Source of the DNA: a virus
Strand: one strand, 5' to 3'
Length of the DNA stretch: 35,368 nt
IMG/VR virus record: IMGVR_UViG_3300031841_003114
Coordinates: 1-35,368 of that record
Shown here: piece after piece, positions 7,243 through 15,822 of the stretch
Numbering within the stretch: position 1 is the first letter of the stretch
Layout: every line of letters starts with the position of its first letter
The notes under the pieces: generated by a model
The model's input: the letters and a program-made list of their open reading frames with translations, nothing else
What the model was told of the DNA's origin: nothing
Databases searched by the model: none
Program-made: the position numbers and the translations under genes

Positions 7243-9095
7243 ACTATCTCACATGCACCACCGCTGCAGGCCAATTCTCCTGATAGGTCTGTTTCATCTT
7301 CTAGTTCAATAATATTAGTCAAGTCAATATCTTTAAGGTATGAAAACAATCTTTCATATTCTTCTTGAGTACAATCCTGGAATGGTGCTTGTTTATATGT
7401 TCCACCATCATATGGCAATACTGACAATCCGTTATAATATTTTTTATTGTCCCACATCCATTCTCCTGCAGCTGCCCATTCATGCTCTCTCAATGAAATA
7501 GTTGCTGATACATTATGAGTATTTGAACCTGCTCTATGTCCAGGCTTAATCCATTCTTGAGCAACTCTTTTTACTCGTTCTAATAATTGGAATGGAGATT
7601 CTGTTCTCATAATTGCACCCTCTGGAGCTTTTTGTGGTATAGATATCACTGCAGTATCATGCGGACTGAAATATTCATCTTCAATAAGTTCTGGATGGTG
7701 TTCGGCTAAATACTTATATATCGATTCATTTTTTCCGACACGTATTGTTCTGATATAATAATCATTGTGCCATGCATGGATACCTGATGATGTCCCTAAT
7801 GTTAATGATGTTGTTCCTGCAGGCTTAACAGTTGTACATCTAGCCGATCGATTAATACCTAACAGCTCAGCTACTCGTGCATTTTCTTCTTTTACTAATT
7901 TAGCAGCTTCTTTCATATCATAACCTAATACAGTTCCAGAACCGATACCAGTCATAGATACTCCAATCAATGCATCTTTTTCTGTTGTACGTTGCCATAT
8001 TGGACGTAGGTAATGAAAATCAGTATACGATGCTTGCATTGTTCCTATAAATGCAGCTGCCTTAACTCGGTTATTATAATCTTCTTGCGATTCAATATCA
8101 GATGCATTTACTTCACATAGGTTACAAAATTGAAATGGTCTTAATGCAATTTCACAACAAGGATTAGTTCCCCAATCTTTGTCATTGGAAAGATATATTC
8201 CAGGCTCGCCTGCTCCTGATAATTCAACACGTTTCCATAAATCTAAAAAGAACTCTTTCGTGATCTTATGTCTCATTAAAACTGCAGAATTATTAGCTCT
8301 ACCTCTTTGAGGATTAGTTTCCCACCAATTACCTGACTTGCAAGCGATCATATCATCATCATCTGCTGAAAACAAACTGATAAGAGCTGCTCTTCTAATA
8401 CCTCCTGCCAGTACTGCATCTGCAATATGACAAACTATATCATGTACTTGTATAGTCGATAATTTAGAATCATCTTCCATTTCTGATAAGATTCCTTCTA
8501 TCTTAACAAGACATTCTTTTAATGGCTGAGGACCTGGTGCTTTACCACCTGATGTTACTAGTCTAGCTCCTTTAGGTCTAATATCTGAATAATCAAATCT
8601 TAATTTAGATCCACCATTGAAATATGTTTTCATTAATGCTTTAACTGCATCTGCCCATCCTTCGATAGAATCTGCAATTACAAATCTTCTTGTTCTATTT
8701 GGATTTGGTTTTCTAATTTCTGGTAATTGTTCTACATGATGACGTTGAACGGAATAACCAACGCCAGTTCCACCTAATAACAAAAACATTGTTTCACTAA
8801 ATGCTCTTGCATCATCGATCGGTAAGTATGCACAATTATAAACTCGGTTAGGTGATATTTCAATAGGCTTCCCTCCGAACTGTAAAGACCTCATTGAAGG
8901 AAGTACTTTTTTATCATACACATACTTGTATACTGATTCAATATCCTTTTTAAGTTTTGGAAACTTTTTAATGTGCATGTTTTTATTTCGGGTAACTAGC
9001 TCTTCCCACGTCTCTCTTCTATTCAGCTCTGGAATATATTTAGCATACTTCATGTATACTGTAATGTCCGATAATATCCTATTCGAAATATTCAT
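7239..9095 (-). CDS. nrdJ: Class II (adenosylcobalamin-dependent) ribonucleotide reductase, monomeric type
   Basis: A 618-residue protein resembling the Lactobacillus leichmannii-type ribonucleoside-triphosphate reductase. Key residues: C88 in YNCAY and C324 in QFCNLCEVN as the active-site redox pair, the radical cysteine C313 with N311 and E315 in NPCCEIAL, and the C-terminal relay cysteines C610 and C615 (ACSGGACEIV). It would make deoxyribonucleotides for phage replication without oxygen dependence but with host-derived vitamin B12. It is about 120 residues shorter than the L. leichmannii enzyme (739). The Shine-Dalgarno is AAGGAAGAAG. It has its own intergenic region (9096-9229) with a promoter-like box and a small hairpin; no thioredoxin gene is adjacent. 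Confidence 0.93.
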   Translation of the reverse strand: MNISNRILSDITVYMKYAKYIPELNRRETWEELVTRNKNMHIKKFPKLKKDIESVYKYVYDKKVLPSMRSLQFGGKPIEISPNRVYNCAYLPIDDARAFSETMFLLLGGTGVGYSVQRHHVEQLPEIRKPNPNRTRRFVIADSIEGWADAVKALMKTYFNGGSKLRFDYSDIRPKGARLVTSGGKAPGPQPLKECLVKIEGILSEMEDDSKLSTIQVHDIVCHIADAVLAGGIRRAALISLFSADDDDMIACKSGNWWETNPQRGRANNSAVLMRHKITKEFFLDLWKRVELSGAGEPGIYLSNDKDWGTNPCCEIALRPFQFCNLCEVNASDIESQEDYNNRVKAAAFIGTMQASYTDFHYLRPIWQRTTEKDALIGVSMTGIGSGTVLGYDMKEAAKLVKEENARVAELLGINRSARCTTVKPAGTTSLTLGTSSGIHAWHNDYYIRTIRVGKNESIYKYLAEHHPELIEDEYFSPHDTAVISIPQKAPEGAIMRTESPFQLLERVKRVAQEWIKPGHRAGSNTHNVSATISLREHEWAAAGEWMWDNKKYYNGLSVLPYDGGTYKQAPFQDCTQEEYERLFSYLKDIDLTNIIELEDETDLSGELACSGGACEIV

Positions 9096-9134
9096 AATTC
9101 TTCTTCCTTATCTATATGATTAAACAAAAAAATC

Positions 9135-9150
9135 GTAACCGTCTTGTTAC
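9135..9150 (-). other. Small hairpin followed by a T-rich tract in the reductase leader
   Basis: On the minus strand, GTAAC-AAGACG-GTTAC forms a 5-bp stem (7 with a wobble and an A-U pair), followed by GATTTTTTT. It lies between the box at 9171 and the reductase ATG at 9095. It could act as a weak terminator or attenuator, but the stem is too short to be confident. The rest of 9096-9229 holds no gene and no recognisable cobalamin riboswitch. Confidence 0.25.
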
Positions 9151-9170
9151 AAAAATCAACTTATTTTAAC

Positions 9171-9180
9171 AATAAATATA
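9171..9180 (-). promoter_or_regulatory. Possible promoter box upstream of the ribonucleotide reductase gene
   Basis: TATATTTATT on the minus strand, 75 bases upstream of the reductase ATG, further away than other copies of the late-type box. No TTG element is found 20 bases upstream. It is in the only sizeable gap between the helicase and reductase genes. Confidence 0.35.
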
Positions 9181-9229
9181 CAGCGTTGCAGAGCTCAAGC
9201 CGGTTTTGAGTAACTTTTTAATAACTTTT

Positions 9230-10585
9230 TTATTCAAAGTCATTGTTGTTTATTTCTTTGAATTTACGAGCTAACATCTGTCTAGCATACTCTTCTCCTT
9301 TATCCATTTCCTTTTGAGTCTGCTGTCCTTGTACTGATGTATCCGCATAAATATGTATTTGTCCATTTGATGTATTCATCTTACTTGGCAATGTAATACC
9401 ATCAGGTCCAAATCGATTTTTGATAACATGCCACCTACCAGTTCCTGCCAATTTATCTTGAACCTTTCTTGACAATGATATAACAAAATCTGCAACCATT
9501 ACCTTACCATATGATTCAGCAATCTTCTCTGCTCCAATCACATCTTCCTCTAATGCCGATCTATTTGCTTGAGATGCTGTCCATACTGGTATTTCATATT
9601 CTCCTGCTAGTCCTCTCAAGTCCTCATATATACCTTCTAACTCATGACGCTTCTCTTGACCATGGCCTCGTAACAAATCTGCATAATCAACTATCACAAC
9701 ATCGGGTTTCCTGCCTTGCATTATACATTTTTCAATATGACCACGTAAACCTAACACCGATACTGTTTTGGTTGGATAGTATTTTATTATCAACTCTCCA
9801 TCTAATTTTTCTAGATCTTCTTTTACTTGAGATTGATAATGTTTTAGATTTTGATTTGCAATTCCAGTAACTACCGAGTCATATCTTAAACCAACATACG
9901 CTTCATTCAATTCTAATGTATAATGAAGAACAGTCTGTCCTTTCTTAATTGCATTAGCACCAATATTAATTAATCCCCAAGACTTACCAATACCAGCTGG
10001 TGCAACGAATACTCCTAACTCTCCTTTACCTAAACCACCATCAGTCAATTCATTGATTACTTCCCATGGCGTTTCTTTTGTATCCCGTACTGCTTCTGTA
10101 TAACGTTCTTCTATTGAAGTCATGTAGTCATGTCCAATATCTTTATCACCTCCAGCTTTTAACGCATCATCTATTTTTGATTTGATATCTTCATACTTAC
10201 CATGCTTCAATAATTCAACTGATGACAGTATTGCTTTTTTGATTTCTTGATTCTTACAAAAATCTAATGCCTGTTGTTTAATAAATTCTAAATCAGTAGC
10301 CTCTACAAATTTCCAAGCATCTTTAAGGTGATCGATTATCTGTTGTTTAAGTACATCATGATCAACATCTTCTATCTTCACTTTCATTACTTCTAATGTC
10401 GGTGGAGCTTTATATTCTTTGTTGTATTCTAATATCTTGGTTACTATCCAATTATTAGCATCGCTTTCAAAGTATGTTGGTATCAGAATGTCTGATATCT
10501 GTTGTAAGAATAATCTGTCTGTAAATAATGCAGTTATAACTTTTATTTGAAAACTATAACCGTATGAACTTAATCTATCTGTCAT
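9230..10585 (-). CDS. DnaB-family replicative helicase (T4 gp41-like)
   Basis: A 451-residue hexameric-helicase type protein. Residues 1-150 form the helical N-terminal region. The RecA-like motor follows: Walker A APAGIGKS at 195-202, Walker B VVIVDYADLL at 296-305, and the ASQANR motif at 337-342. It should unwind the replication fork on the lagging strand and work with the gp43-like polymerase and a primase not seen in this window. It starts 28 bases downstream of the exonuclease gene, with a bipartite promoter overlapping that gene's 3' end. The Shine-Dalgarno is poor (TTAATGTATG). Confidence 0.93.
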   Translation of the reverse strand: MTDRLSSYGYSFQIKVITALFTDRLFLQQISDILIPTYFESDANNWIVTKILEYNKEYKAPPTLEVMKVKIEDVDHDVLKQQIIDHLKDAWKFVEATDLEFIKQQALDFCKNQEIKKAILSSVELLKHGKYEDIKSKIDDALKAGGDKDIGHDYMTSIEERYTEAVRDTKETPWEVINELTDGGLGKGELGVFVAPAGIGKSWGLINIGANAIKKGQTVLHYTLELNEAYVGLRYDSVVTGIANQNLKHYQSQVKEDLEKLDGELIIKYYPTKTVSVLGLRGHIEKCIMQGRKPDVVIVDYADLLRGHGQEKRHELEGIYEDLRGLAGEYEIPVWTASQANRSALEEDVIGAEKIAESYGKVMVADFVISLSRKVQDKLAGTGRWHVIKNRFGPDGITLPSKMNTSNGQIHIYADTSVQGQQTQKEMDKGEEYARQMLARKFKEINNNDFE

Positions 10586-10589
10586 ACAT

Positions 10590-10620
10590 TAATTATATAA
10601 AAATAATTTCAATTATCCAA
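10590..10620 (-). promoter_or_regulatory. Weaker bipartite promoter before the helicase
   Basis: TTG (10618-10620), 20 bases with an internal TTGAAATT, then TATAATTA (10590-10597), ending four bases before the helicase ATG. The box differs from TATATTTA at two positions, and the TTG lies inside the upstream coding sequence, so this is the least certain member of the class. Confidence 0.45.
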
Positions 10621-11665
10621 GAGATCTGTAAGCATTTAATGGATTGAATGCTGTTTGTAACCATGTATCCAAATCTTTAATAACTGTATACATTTTATCA
10701 GACATAAACATTTTCTTGAAATTTAACACATCCATTTTATTGATGTCATCATTTACTATGTTTAATATTTTCATCTTCGCATCGCCTGATATGTCAACGT
10801 CCTTTAGCTGCATTAATCGGTAATTCATCTGCAATTGCGATTTGTTATCTAATATTGTTTGATGTACTTTGTATTTCTTATCGAGTGAATCTGCATATTC
10901 TATCAACTCATCAATCGATACATGTTTGTTTTCGGTAATCAATGGAAACCTTGATCTCAATGTTTTTAGTCCTACTCCATTAATACCAGGAATGTTATCT
11001 GACTTATCACCTGTTAATGCTCTATACAACAGATAATTAGAAGATGGCATTCCAAATTCTTCTTTCATTGTGTCAGGTGTATACAATATTTTTTTAACCG
11101 GACTCCATACTGTTATTCGATTATTTACCAACTGTAAAAAATCTCTATCGGTTGATACAATTGTAACACGCTGATCATCTTCTGTGAACATTTGATTTGC
11201 AATATATGCTATTGCATCATCTGCTTCAATATTATCAATAGCCAATGTTGTGACAGGTAAACAATTAAGATATTCGATCATTCGACCAAATTGCCTTTTC
11301 ATGCTTTGCTGTTCATCTTCTATTGATGCAAATTCTTGATAACGATTAAATGCCGTTTTGTTGGCTCTATTAGCTTTATAGTCTGGATAAATTGCTTTAC
11401 GCCTTGTCGATCCGCCTTTGCCATCAAATACAATCACACACCTAGTAGGTTTCACATGACGTATAACAGCTGCAATTGATCTTAAGAATCCAGTTACGCC
11501 TCCAATATGCATTCCATCATCATTCAAGGCCGGGACGGCCGAAAACACCCTAATGAATGTATTCAGGCCGTCAATCACTAATAGATGGCTATTCTTATTA
11601 GACCCCGTACCTTGTTTGTGATCTCGCTCTACTTCTCGTAGTAAATCTAGATATCGACGTTTCAT
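10613..11665 (-). CDS. 5'-3' exonuclease / RNase H of the FEN family (T4 rnh-like)
   Basis: A 350-residue structure-specific nuclease. The acidic metal-binding residues appear in family order: D32 (VIDGLN), D81 (VIVFDGKGG), E147, D149 and D150 (IEADDAIAY), D173 and D175 (STDRDFLQL), then D220 and D223 in TGDKSDNIPG, which opens the helix-three-turn-helix DNA-binding element (about 218-240). The RRKAIYPDYKANR segment matches the helical arch region. It should remove RNA primers and 5' flaps from Okazaki fragments. The start overlaps the uvsX stop by four bases (ATGA), so it is translationally coupled to the recombinase. Confidence 0.92.
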   Translation of the reverse strand: MKRRYLDLLREVERDHKQGTGSNKNSHLLVIDGLNTFIRVFSAVPALNDDGMHIGGVTGFLRSIAAVIRHVKPTRCVIVFDGKGGSTRRKAIYPDYKANRANKTAFNRYQEFASIEDEQQSMKRQFGRMIEYLNCLPVTTLAIDNIEADDAIAYIANQMFTEDDQRVTIVSTDRDFLQLVNNRITVWSPVKKILYTPDTMKEEFGMPSSNYLLYRALTGDKSDNIPGINGVGLKTLRSRFPLITENKHVSIDELIEYADSLDKKYKVHQTILDNKSQLQMNYRLMQLKDVDISGDAKMKILNIVNDDINKMDVLNFKKMFMSDKMYTVIKDLDTWLQTAFNPLNAYRSLG

Positions 11666-12801
11666 CCTTCCTCGTTTACAAATTCTTCATCTATCTCGAC
11701 ATCATCAATTCCGAAATCCTCACCTGGCTGATATTTGAGTATATATGCATCACATATCTGCTGATAAATTTCATCTTTAAGACCATCTACTTCTTCTAGC
11801 TTCTTTTCAAAATCTTTTGATAAGAATTTCACTTCCGAACCATCTGTTCTTGTAAATGTATACCATGCACCTGCTGTTGATACAAGTTTATACTGCTTCA
11901 TAACGTTGAGCCAACCTCCGAAGTCATCGATACCAGATTCAAAATAGATATCATAATCAATTGACTTTAATGGTGGACCCATTCTGTTTTTAACCACTTG
12001 GACTCTAGTCTTTATTCCAATGGCTTGATCTACGCCATCTTTTTTGACTTTAATTTGTCCAACCGATTTTAATCGTAACCTGACCGAGGCATGGAATGGA
12101 ATCGCTTTACCACCTGATGTAGTATACGGATCTCCAAATGCTACTCCTAATCGAGTTCTTAACTGATTGGTGAATATCAAACAAATCTTGTTACGGCCAA
12201 GCATATTAGTAAGCTTTCGCATACCTTTTGATAAAATGATCGCTTTGGAAGTTGCGTATCCATCTTTATCAAATTCTTTTGCCATTTCAATCTTTGTCGA
12301 TGCACCCATTACAGAATCAACTACAATTGTAACTAATCGATCTTTGTTTGATTTTCTAATTGACTCGACAATACTTTCAATTGCTTCAAATATGTCCTCT
12401 ACTGTATCCAATGGGACGTATAACATTTTTTCAAGATCTAATCCTATCGCTTCTAGAAACTCTCTACTAACTGCATTCTCTGTATCAATATACACTGCCA
12501 TTCCGCCTTTTTTCTGCGTATTGGCTAATGCATGAGCTGCTAATAAAGATTTACCTGAAGCTTCCAATCCTGTTATTTCTGTTATACGCCCAACCGGAAA
12601 ACCACCTTCGGGTCTATTTGAAATTGCAAGATCAAGCATTGATGAACCGGAACCAACCCAACCTCGTACTTCGCTTGGAGCATCTGTATCAGAATCTAAA
12701 AAGTACGCAGCTTTGAAACCAGTACCTTTAAATTTCTTGTTCAGATTATCCGCTAACGTTACCGCGAGCTCGTCTGCCTGTTCGCTTTTTGATTTTGCCA
12801 T
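11662..12801 (-). CDS. uvsX: RecA/UvsX-type recombinase
   Basis: A 379-residue strand-exchange ATPase. Walker A GLEASGKS is at 78-85, followed by the RecA-type IDTENA, a Walker B TIVVDSV, the sensor TNQLRTRLG and the loop region DPYTTSGGKAI. The C-terminal 25 residues are strongly acidic, as in RecA-type proteins, where such tails tune DNA binding. It should form filaments on single-stranded DNA bound by the neighbouring gp32-like protein and drive recombination-dependent replication and repair. It follows the gp32-like gene by 14 bases with AAAAGGTTACAG before the ATG, so the two are probably on one transcript. Confidence 0.93.
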   Translation of the reverse strand: MAKSKSEQADELAVTLADNLNKKFKGTGFKAAYFLDSDTDAPSEVRGWVGSGSSMLDLAISNRPEGGFPVGRITEITGLEASGKSLLAAHALANTQKKGGMAVYIDTENAVSREFLEAIGLDLEKMLYVPLDTVEDIFEAIESIVESIRKSNKDRLVTIVVDSVMGASTKIEMAKEFDKDGYATSKAIILSKGMRKLTNMLGRNKICLIFTNQLRTRLGVAFGDPYTTSGGKAIPFHASVRLRLKSVGQIKVKKDGVDQAIGIKTRVQVVKNRMGPPLKSIDYDIYFESGIDDFGGWLNVMKQYKLVSTAGAWYTFTRTDGSEVKFLSKDFEKKLEEVDGLKDEIYQQICDAYILKYQPGEDFGIDDVEIDEEFVNEEG

Positions 12802-12815
12802 TCTGTAACCTTTTC

Positions 12816-13613
12816 TTATTCGTTAAACAATGCATCGAATGCCGATGAAACATCATCTACTTTATTAACTGTTTCTCCTGTATCAGAAGACGCTTTAGTA
12901 TCAGTAGATGCAGTTTCTGTCGCTGATGAATCAGTAGTATCAGTAGTACCACTTGCATCATCTTCTGGATTCAACCATTTCTCTAACGCATCTTTAAGAT
13001 CATCATATGATGGCTCTTTGAATATATCAGATAGTTTAGGCTGATGTTTAGCTACTTTCTCTGCAATGTTTTTGTCTTCAGTAACCGGTGTTGTATTTGG
13101 CTTAACACGGATTGCTGTTTTTGGATATTGTCCTGGACCATCTGATGGTGTGAACTCTACAACGATATCTCTACCATTCATTGGATCGGAAAGATCTCCA
13201 TAATCAGGATCTGCGATAAAACCTAATAGTTCTGTATAAACTGTTTTACCAAATCCCCAAAACTTAACTCCTTCGGATTCTTTACCTCTTACGATTACTG
13301 GAACATAAGTTCTCATTTTAGGTTCCATTTTCTTACCTAACTTCCATTCATCTGAATTACCAGAAGATTTCAATTTCTCTGCAAATTCAACTACCGGATC
13401 GGGTTTGCCGTAAGTGACAGGTGATAGATAATTTTTCTTACCTAAATCATAATGAAAGTATAATTCCTGGAATGGATTATCTTTATCATATTGATAAGGC
13501 ACGATTCTGATTGTTTGTTTACCTGGTTCAGGTTTCCATAAATTGTTTTGGCGGTTGCCAACTGTTTGTAACTGATTGAGTTTTCTTTTAATTGCGTCTA
13601 AGTCAATTGCCAT
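12816..13613 (-). CDS. Single-stranded DNA-binding protein, T4 gp32-like
   Basis: A 265-residue protein. The N-terminal basic stretch (DLDAIKRKLNQL) resembles the cooperativity domain of gp32, and the core KQTIRIVPYQYDKDNPFQELYF resembles the OB-fold core of T4-like single-strand binding proteins. Residues about 215-250 are low-complexity Ser/Thr/Asp/Glu, followed by a tip DDVSSAFDALFNE that is a likely protein-interaction end. There is no cysteine, so the zinc ribbon of T4 gp32 is absent. It has GAGGAG before the ATG and a strong bipartite promoter (13653-13683). It heads the run uvsX, exonuclease, helicase. Confidence 0.85.
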   Translation of the reverse strand: MAIDLDAIKRKLNQLQTVGNRQNNLWKPEPGKQTIRIVPYQYDKDNPFQELYFHYDLGKKNYLSPVTYGKPDPVVEFAEKLKSSGNSDEWKLGKKMEPKMRTYVPVIVRGKESEGVKFWGFGKTVYTELLGFIADPDYGDLSDPMNGRDIVVEFTPSDGPGQYPKTAIRVKPNTTPVTEDKNIAEKVAKHQPKLSDIFKEPSYDDLKDALEKWLNPEDDASGTTDTTDSSATETASTDTKASSDTGETVNKVDDVSSAFDALFNE

Positions 13614-13652
13614 TTTTTCTCCTCTTTTGTTAAATTAATAATTAATATTTGT

Positions 13653-13683
13653 TAAATATAATAACTTTTTTTCAATGTACCAA
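13653..13683 (-). promoter_or_regulatory. Bipartite phage promoter for the gp32-like/uvsX run
   Basis: TTG (13681-13683), 20 bases containing TTGAAAAAAAGTT, then TATATTTA (13653-13660). It lies 39 bases before the gp32-like ATG, leaving room for a leader with GAGGAG. The rest of 13614-13730 is AT-rich with no gene or convincing terminator. Confidence 0.75.
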
Positions 13684-13730
13684 GACATTACCGAAAAAAG
13701 TTTAAAAAAAGTTTTATTTGTTATTTGTTA

Positions 13731-14588
13731 TTATTCGTCTTCTTCAAATCCTAATTTTTTTAGCGGCTTCATTTTACTTGCATCAATAGTTGTATATACA
13801 GTCATATTATCATCTTCAAGATTAATGTCATCTTTTTGCAAAGTAACTCCAAGCTTTTTCATTAGGTCTCTCACACCTTTTTCAAGCAACTCATCATATT
13901 GATATAGCAATGGATCGCCAGGATCTAAGTCCGTATCTCCAGCGTTAATTTTCTTTATTAATTGATCTATTTGGGTTTTGTTAGGTAATGCATTGAGTAA
14001 CTTTTTTGGTAGTCTTGCCATGCCATCTTTTATATGCGATACCATTAAGATCATTTCTACTGGTCCTGTTCGGTTACCACTCTTACCTATGAGTTCTTTG
14101 AAAGCATTATTACCTATTGCCCTTTTAATGTTTTCAACATCGCGAGTTTTATAACTTAGCATACCATCATCTTTCAGCCGTTTTCTTACATTGGCGGTAT
14201 CCGTATCAGCCACCGCTATAAGTTTTGGCAAATCTTTAAAGAATTTATACAACGTAGGACCTATATTTTTTTGAGGTATCATTTCTTTTAGCAATTCAAA
14301 AGCTAATTCAGCCTCTGCCTCAGATGAAAAGTTATCCCCTTTCGTAAACGAATATTTGTACTTTGATTCAAGGTTGCGTTTAAACGTCTTTGGATCATTT
14401 TCTGCATGCCAACTGTCATGTGCTTGATAGAATCGTCGTATTGCATCCCATTGAAGTTCGCCAATCCTGTTAATAATCCGTTCTCTATCATCTGGAGAAT
14501 AATTAGAAAAGTTTTTTACATTGAAGTACTCAGTATTATTCTCATTCAAGACTCCTGTTTCTACTAATAGTTTTTTAAGCTTAATCAT
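13731..14588 (-). CDS. Unknown protein with possible capsid-targeting N-terminus
   Basis: A 285-residue soluble protein of no recognised family. The N-terminus is short and basic-amphipathic (MIKLKKLLVETGVLNENN) and contains two (L/I)-x-E tripeptides, LVE and LNE, the form cut by T4-type prohead protease. It lacks the ENYKRLFKG module of the three genes transcribed just before it, so membership of the same class is only suggested. The remainder is mixed helical and charged, ending in an acidic tail. It follows the fused two-module gene by 12 bases with AAAGGTAACC before the ATG. Confidence 0.75.
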   Translation of the reverse strand: MIKLKKLLVETGVLNENNTEYFNVKNFSNYSPDDRERIINRIGELQWDAIRRFYQAHDSWHAENDPKTFKRNLESKYKYSFTKGDNFSSEAEAELAFELLKEMIPQKNIGPTLYKFFKDLPKLIAVADTDTANVRKRLKDDGMLSYKTRDVENIKRAIGNNAFKELIGKSGNRTGPVEMILMVSHIKDGMARLPKKLLNALPNKTQIDQLIKKINAGDTDLDPGDPLLYQYDELLEKGVRDLMKKLGVTLQKDDINLEDDNMTVYTTIDASKMKPLKKLGFEEDE

Positions 14589-14600
14589 TGGTTACCTTTT

Positions 14601-15809
14601 CTATGAAAACTCATCAAACATGTCAATAATGTTCTCATCAGTCATTTGAGTTTCGCTTTTAAACTTACTTTCATTTTCCCAATAAGGTCCTTCATAATCA
14701 CTAACACCTTTAATAGTAATCTCACCTTCATGAGCTTTACCATCTACATCCATATATATGAAATCCATCTTGGCACCATTGGCGTATTTGTCTTCAGCCA
14801 TCTCTACTGCATCAGCATATATCTGATCATCTAATGGTTCGGGACTGGGGAAGTCTTGAAATGTAAAAGAGTTATTGATACTCTTTACTAAGATTGAGTT
14901 CGGTTCAGCTACTGCCTCATTTATCAAGCTTCGATCGTTACTTCTAGCTTTACCTTTAAACAATCGTTTATAATTTTCTCGTAGGTTCATTTTGTTCATA
15001 CCTTTATAATTTTCTAATAAATTTAATAAAGCTTCTGCTGCCTCTGCTTGGTCATTAGGTTCACCATCGGATGTACTTCGTAAATCATCATATGCATCAA
15101 TAAGTTTTTTATTGCGACTCTTTTGTACAGCATCATAAAAATCACCTAATTCATCTATGATATCATCTGTCATGTCTCTACCGCCTCCGGCATCATCTGC
15201 TATTTTCATTACCACATCTGCCAGGGCATCTTTATCTAAAGCCGGTTTTCTCTTTCTCTTCTTTAGATTTTTTGCAGCATCGACATCAAAAGTCCCACCA
15301 TCTTTTTTTGCAACATGATCTTCTAATCCTTTTGACAATGCATATTTCACAACTGCATCATCGATCATTTTTGATACTTCATCTTGTTTTGCTTTGGCCA
15401 TTAATGCTGGAGGCCATTCTTCTTCCCAGTCGGTCGACTTGACGTCGTCCTCGCTATAATCTTTATTCTCTCTAAAAGGATTATTTCTATGGGCGATTTG
15501 AAGTCCCCACATTGATTCTGGGAAATACAACGTGATTGACAAGGCCATATCCGTTCCAGGATCAAGTTGCCTTACTTCGTCCACATCTCCCGCAACGCCG
15601 CGGGCTCCAAATCTAGTTCCTTTTGGAATGTCAGCACCATCTATTGTTCCGCCATATTGAACTAACGCTGAATCAATACCTTTGTAGTTTTGCGGATTAA
15701 TTCTATGGCTGTTTACTTTTATATTATATCGCGATTCAAATAACATCGAACCGTCATTACTAGCCGGTTTGCCTTTAAACAATCGTCTATAATTTTCTTG
15801 TAGGTTCAT
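14601..15809 (-). CDS. Putative head-packaged protein, fusion of two module-bearing units
   Basis: A 402-residue protein of unknown function. It begins with the shared module (MNLQENYRRLFKGK, then LFE as a possible cleavage site) and contains a second full copy from residue 271 (NLRENYKRLFKGK, then INE). The start at 15809 is chosen because AAGGA lies six bases upstream; an in-frame ATG at 15830 overlaps the previous gene and lacks that spacing. DNA before the internal methionine at 14999 (AAAGGTATGAACAAAATG) matches the ribosome-binding region of the neighbouring gene at 16167. The protein therefore looks like two genes whose intervening stop was lost, or a gene with an internal start giving a 132-residue product. 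The first unit has basic (KKRKRK) and acidic stretches; the second has IYMDVDGKAHEGEI. Confidence 0.75.
   Translation of the reverse strand: MNLQENYRRLFKGKPASNDGSMLFESRYNIKVNSHRINPQNYKGIDSALVQYGGTIDGADIPKGTRFGARGVAGDVDEVRQLDPGTDMALSITLYFPESMWGLQIAHRNNPFRENKDYSEDDVKSTDWEEEWPPALMAKAKQDEVSKMIDDAVVKYALSKGLEDHVAKKDGGTFDVDAAKNLKKRKRKPALDKDALADVVMKIADDAGGGRDMTDDIIDELGDFYDAVQKSRNKKLIDAYDDLRSTSDGEPNDQAEAAEALLNLLENYKGMNKMNLRENYKRLFKGKARSNDRSLINEAVAEPNSILVKSINNSFTFQDFPSPEPLDDQIYADAVEMAEDKYANGAKMDFIYMDVDGKAHEGEITIKGVSDYEGPYWENESKFKSETQMTDENIIDMFDEFS
14916..14999 (-). repeat. Targeting-module copy 4 (internal)
   Basis: Encodes MNKMNLRENYKRLFKGK followed by ARSND and the possible cleavage site INE, inside the 402-residue fusion. 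The DNA is similar to the copies at 15735, 16084 and 16696. Confidence 0.75.
15735..15809 (-). repeat. Targeting-module copy 3
   Basis: Encodes MNLQENYRRLFKGK, PASND and LFE at the N-terminus of the fusion protein. Confidence 0.75.
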
Positions 15810-15822
15810 TGCTATTCCTTTT

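Noticed and set aside
9194-9210. Hairpin CTCAA...TTGAG after the helicase gene as terminator
   Set aside because: The stem is only 5 bp and there is no T tract on the minus-strand side; the T-rich stretch follows it only on the plus strand, where there is no gene to terminate.
9096-9229. Adenosylcobalamin riboswitch for the B12-dependent reductase
   Set aside because: The leader is too short and I see no conserved B12-box sequence or the required multi-stem arrangement.
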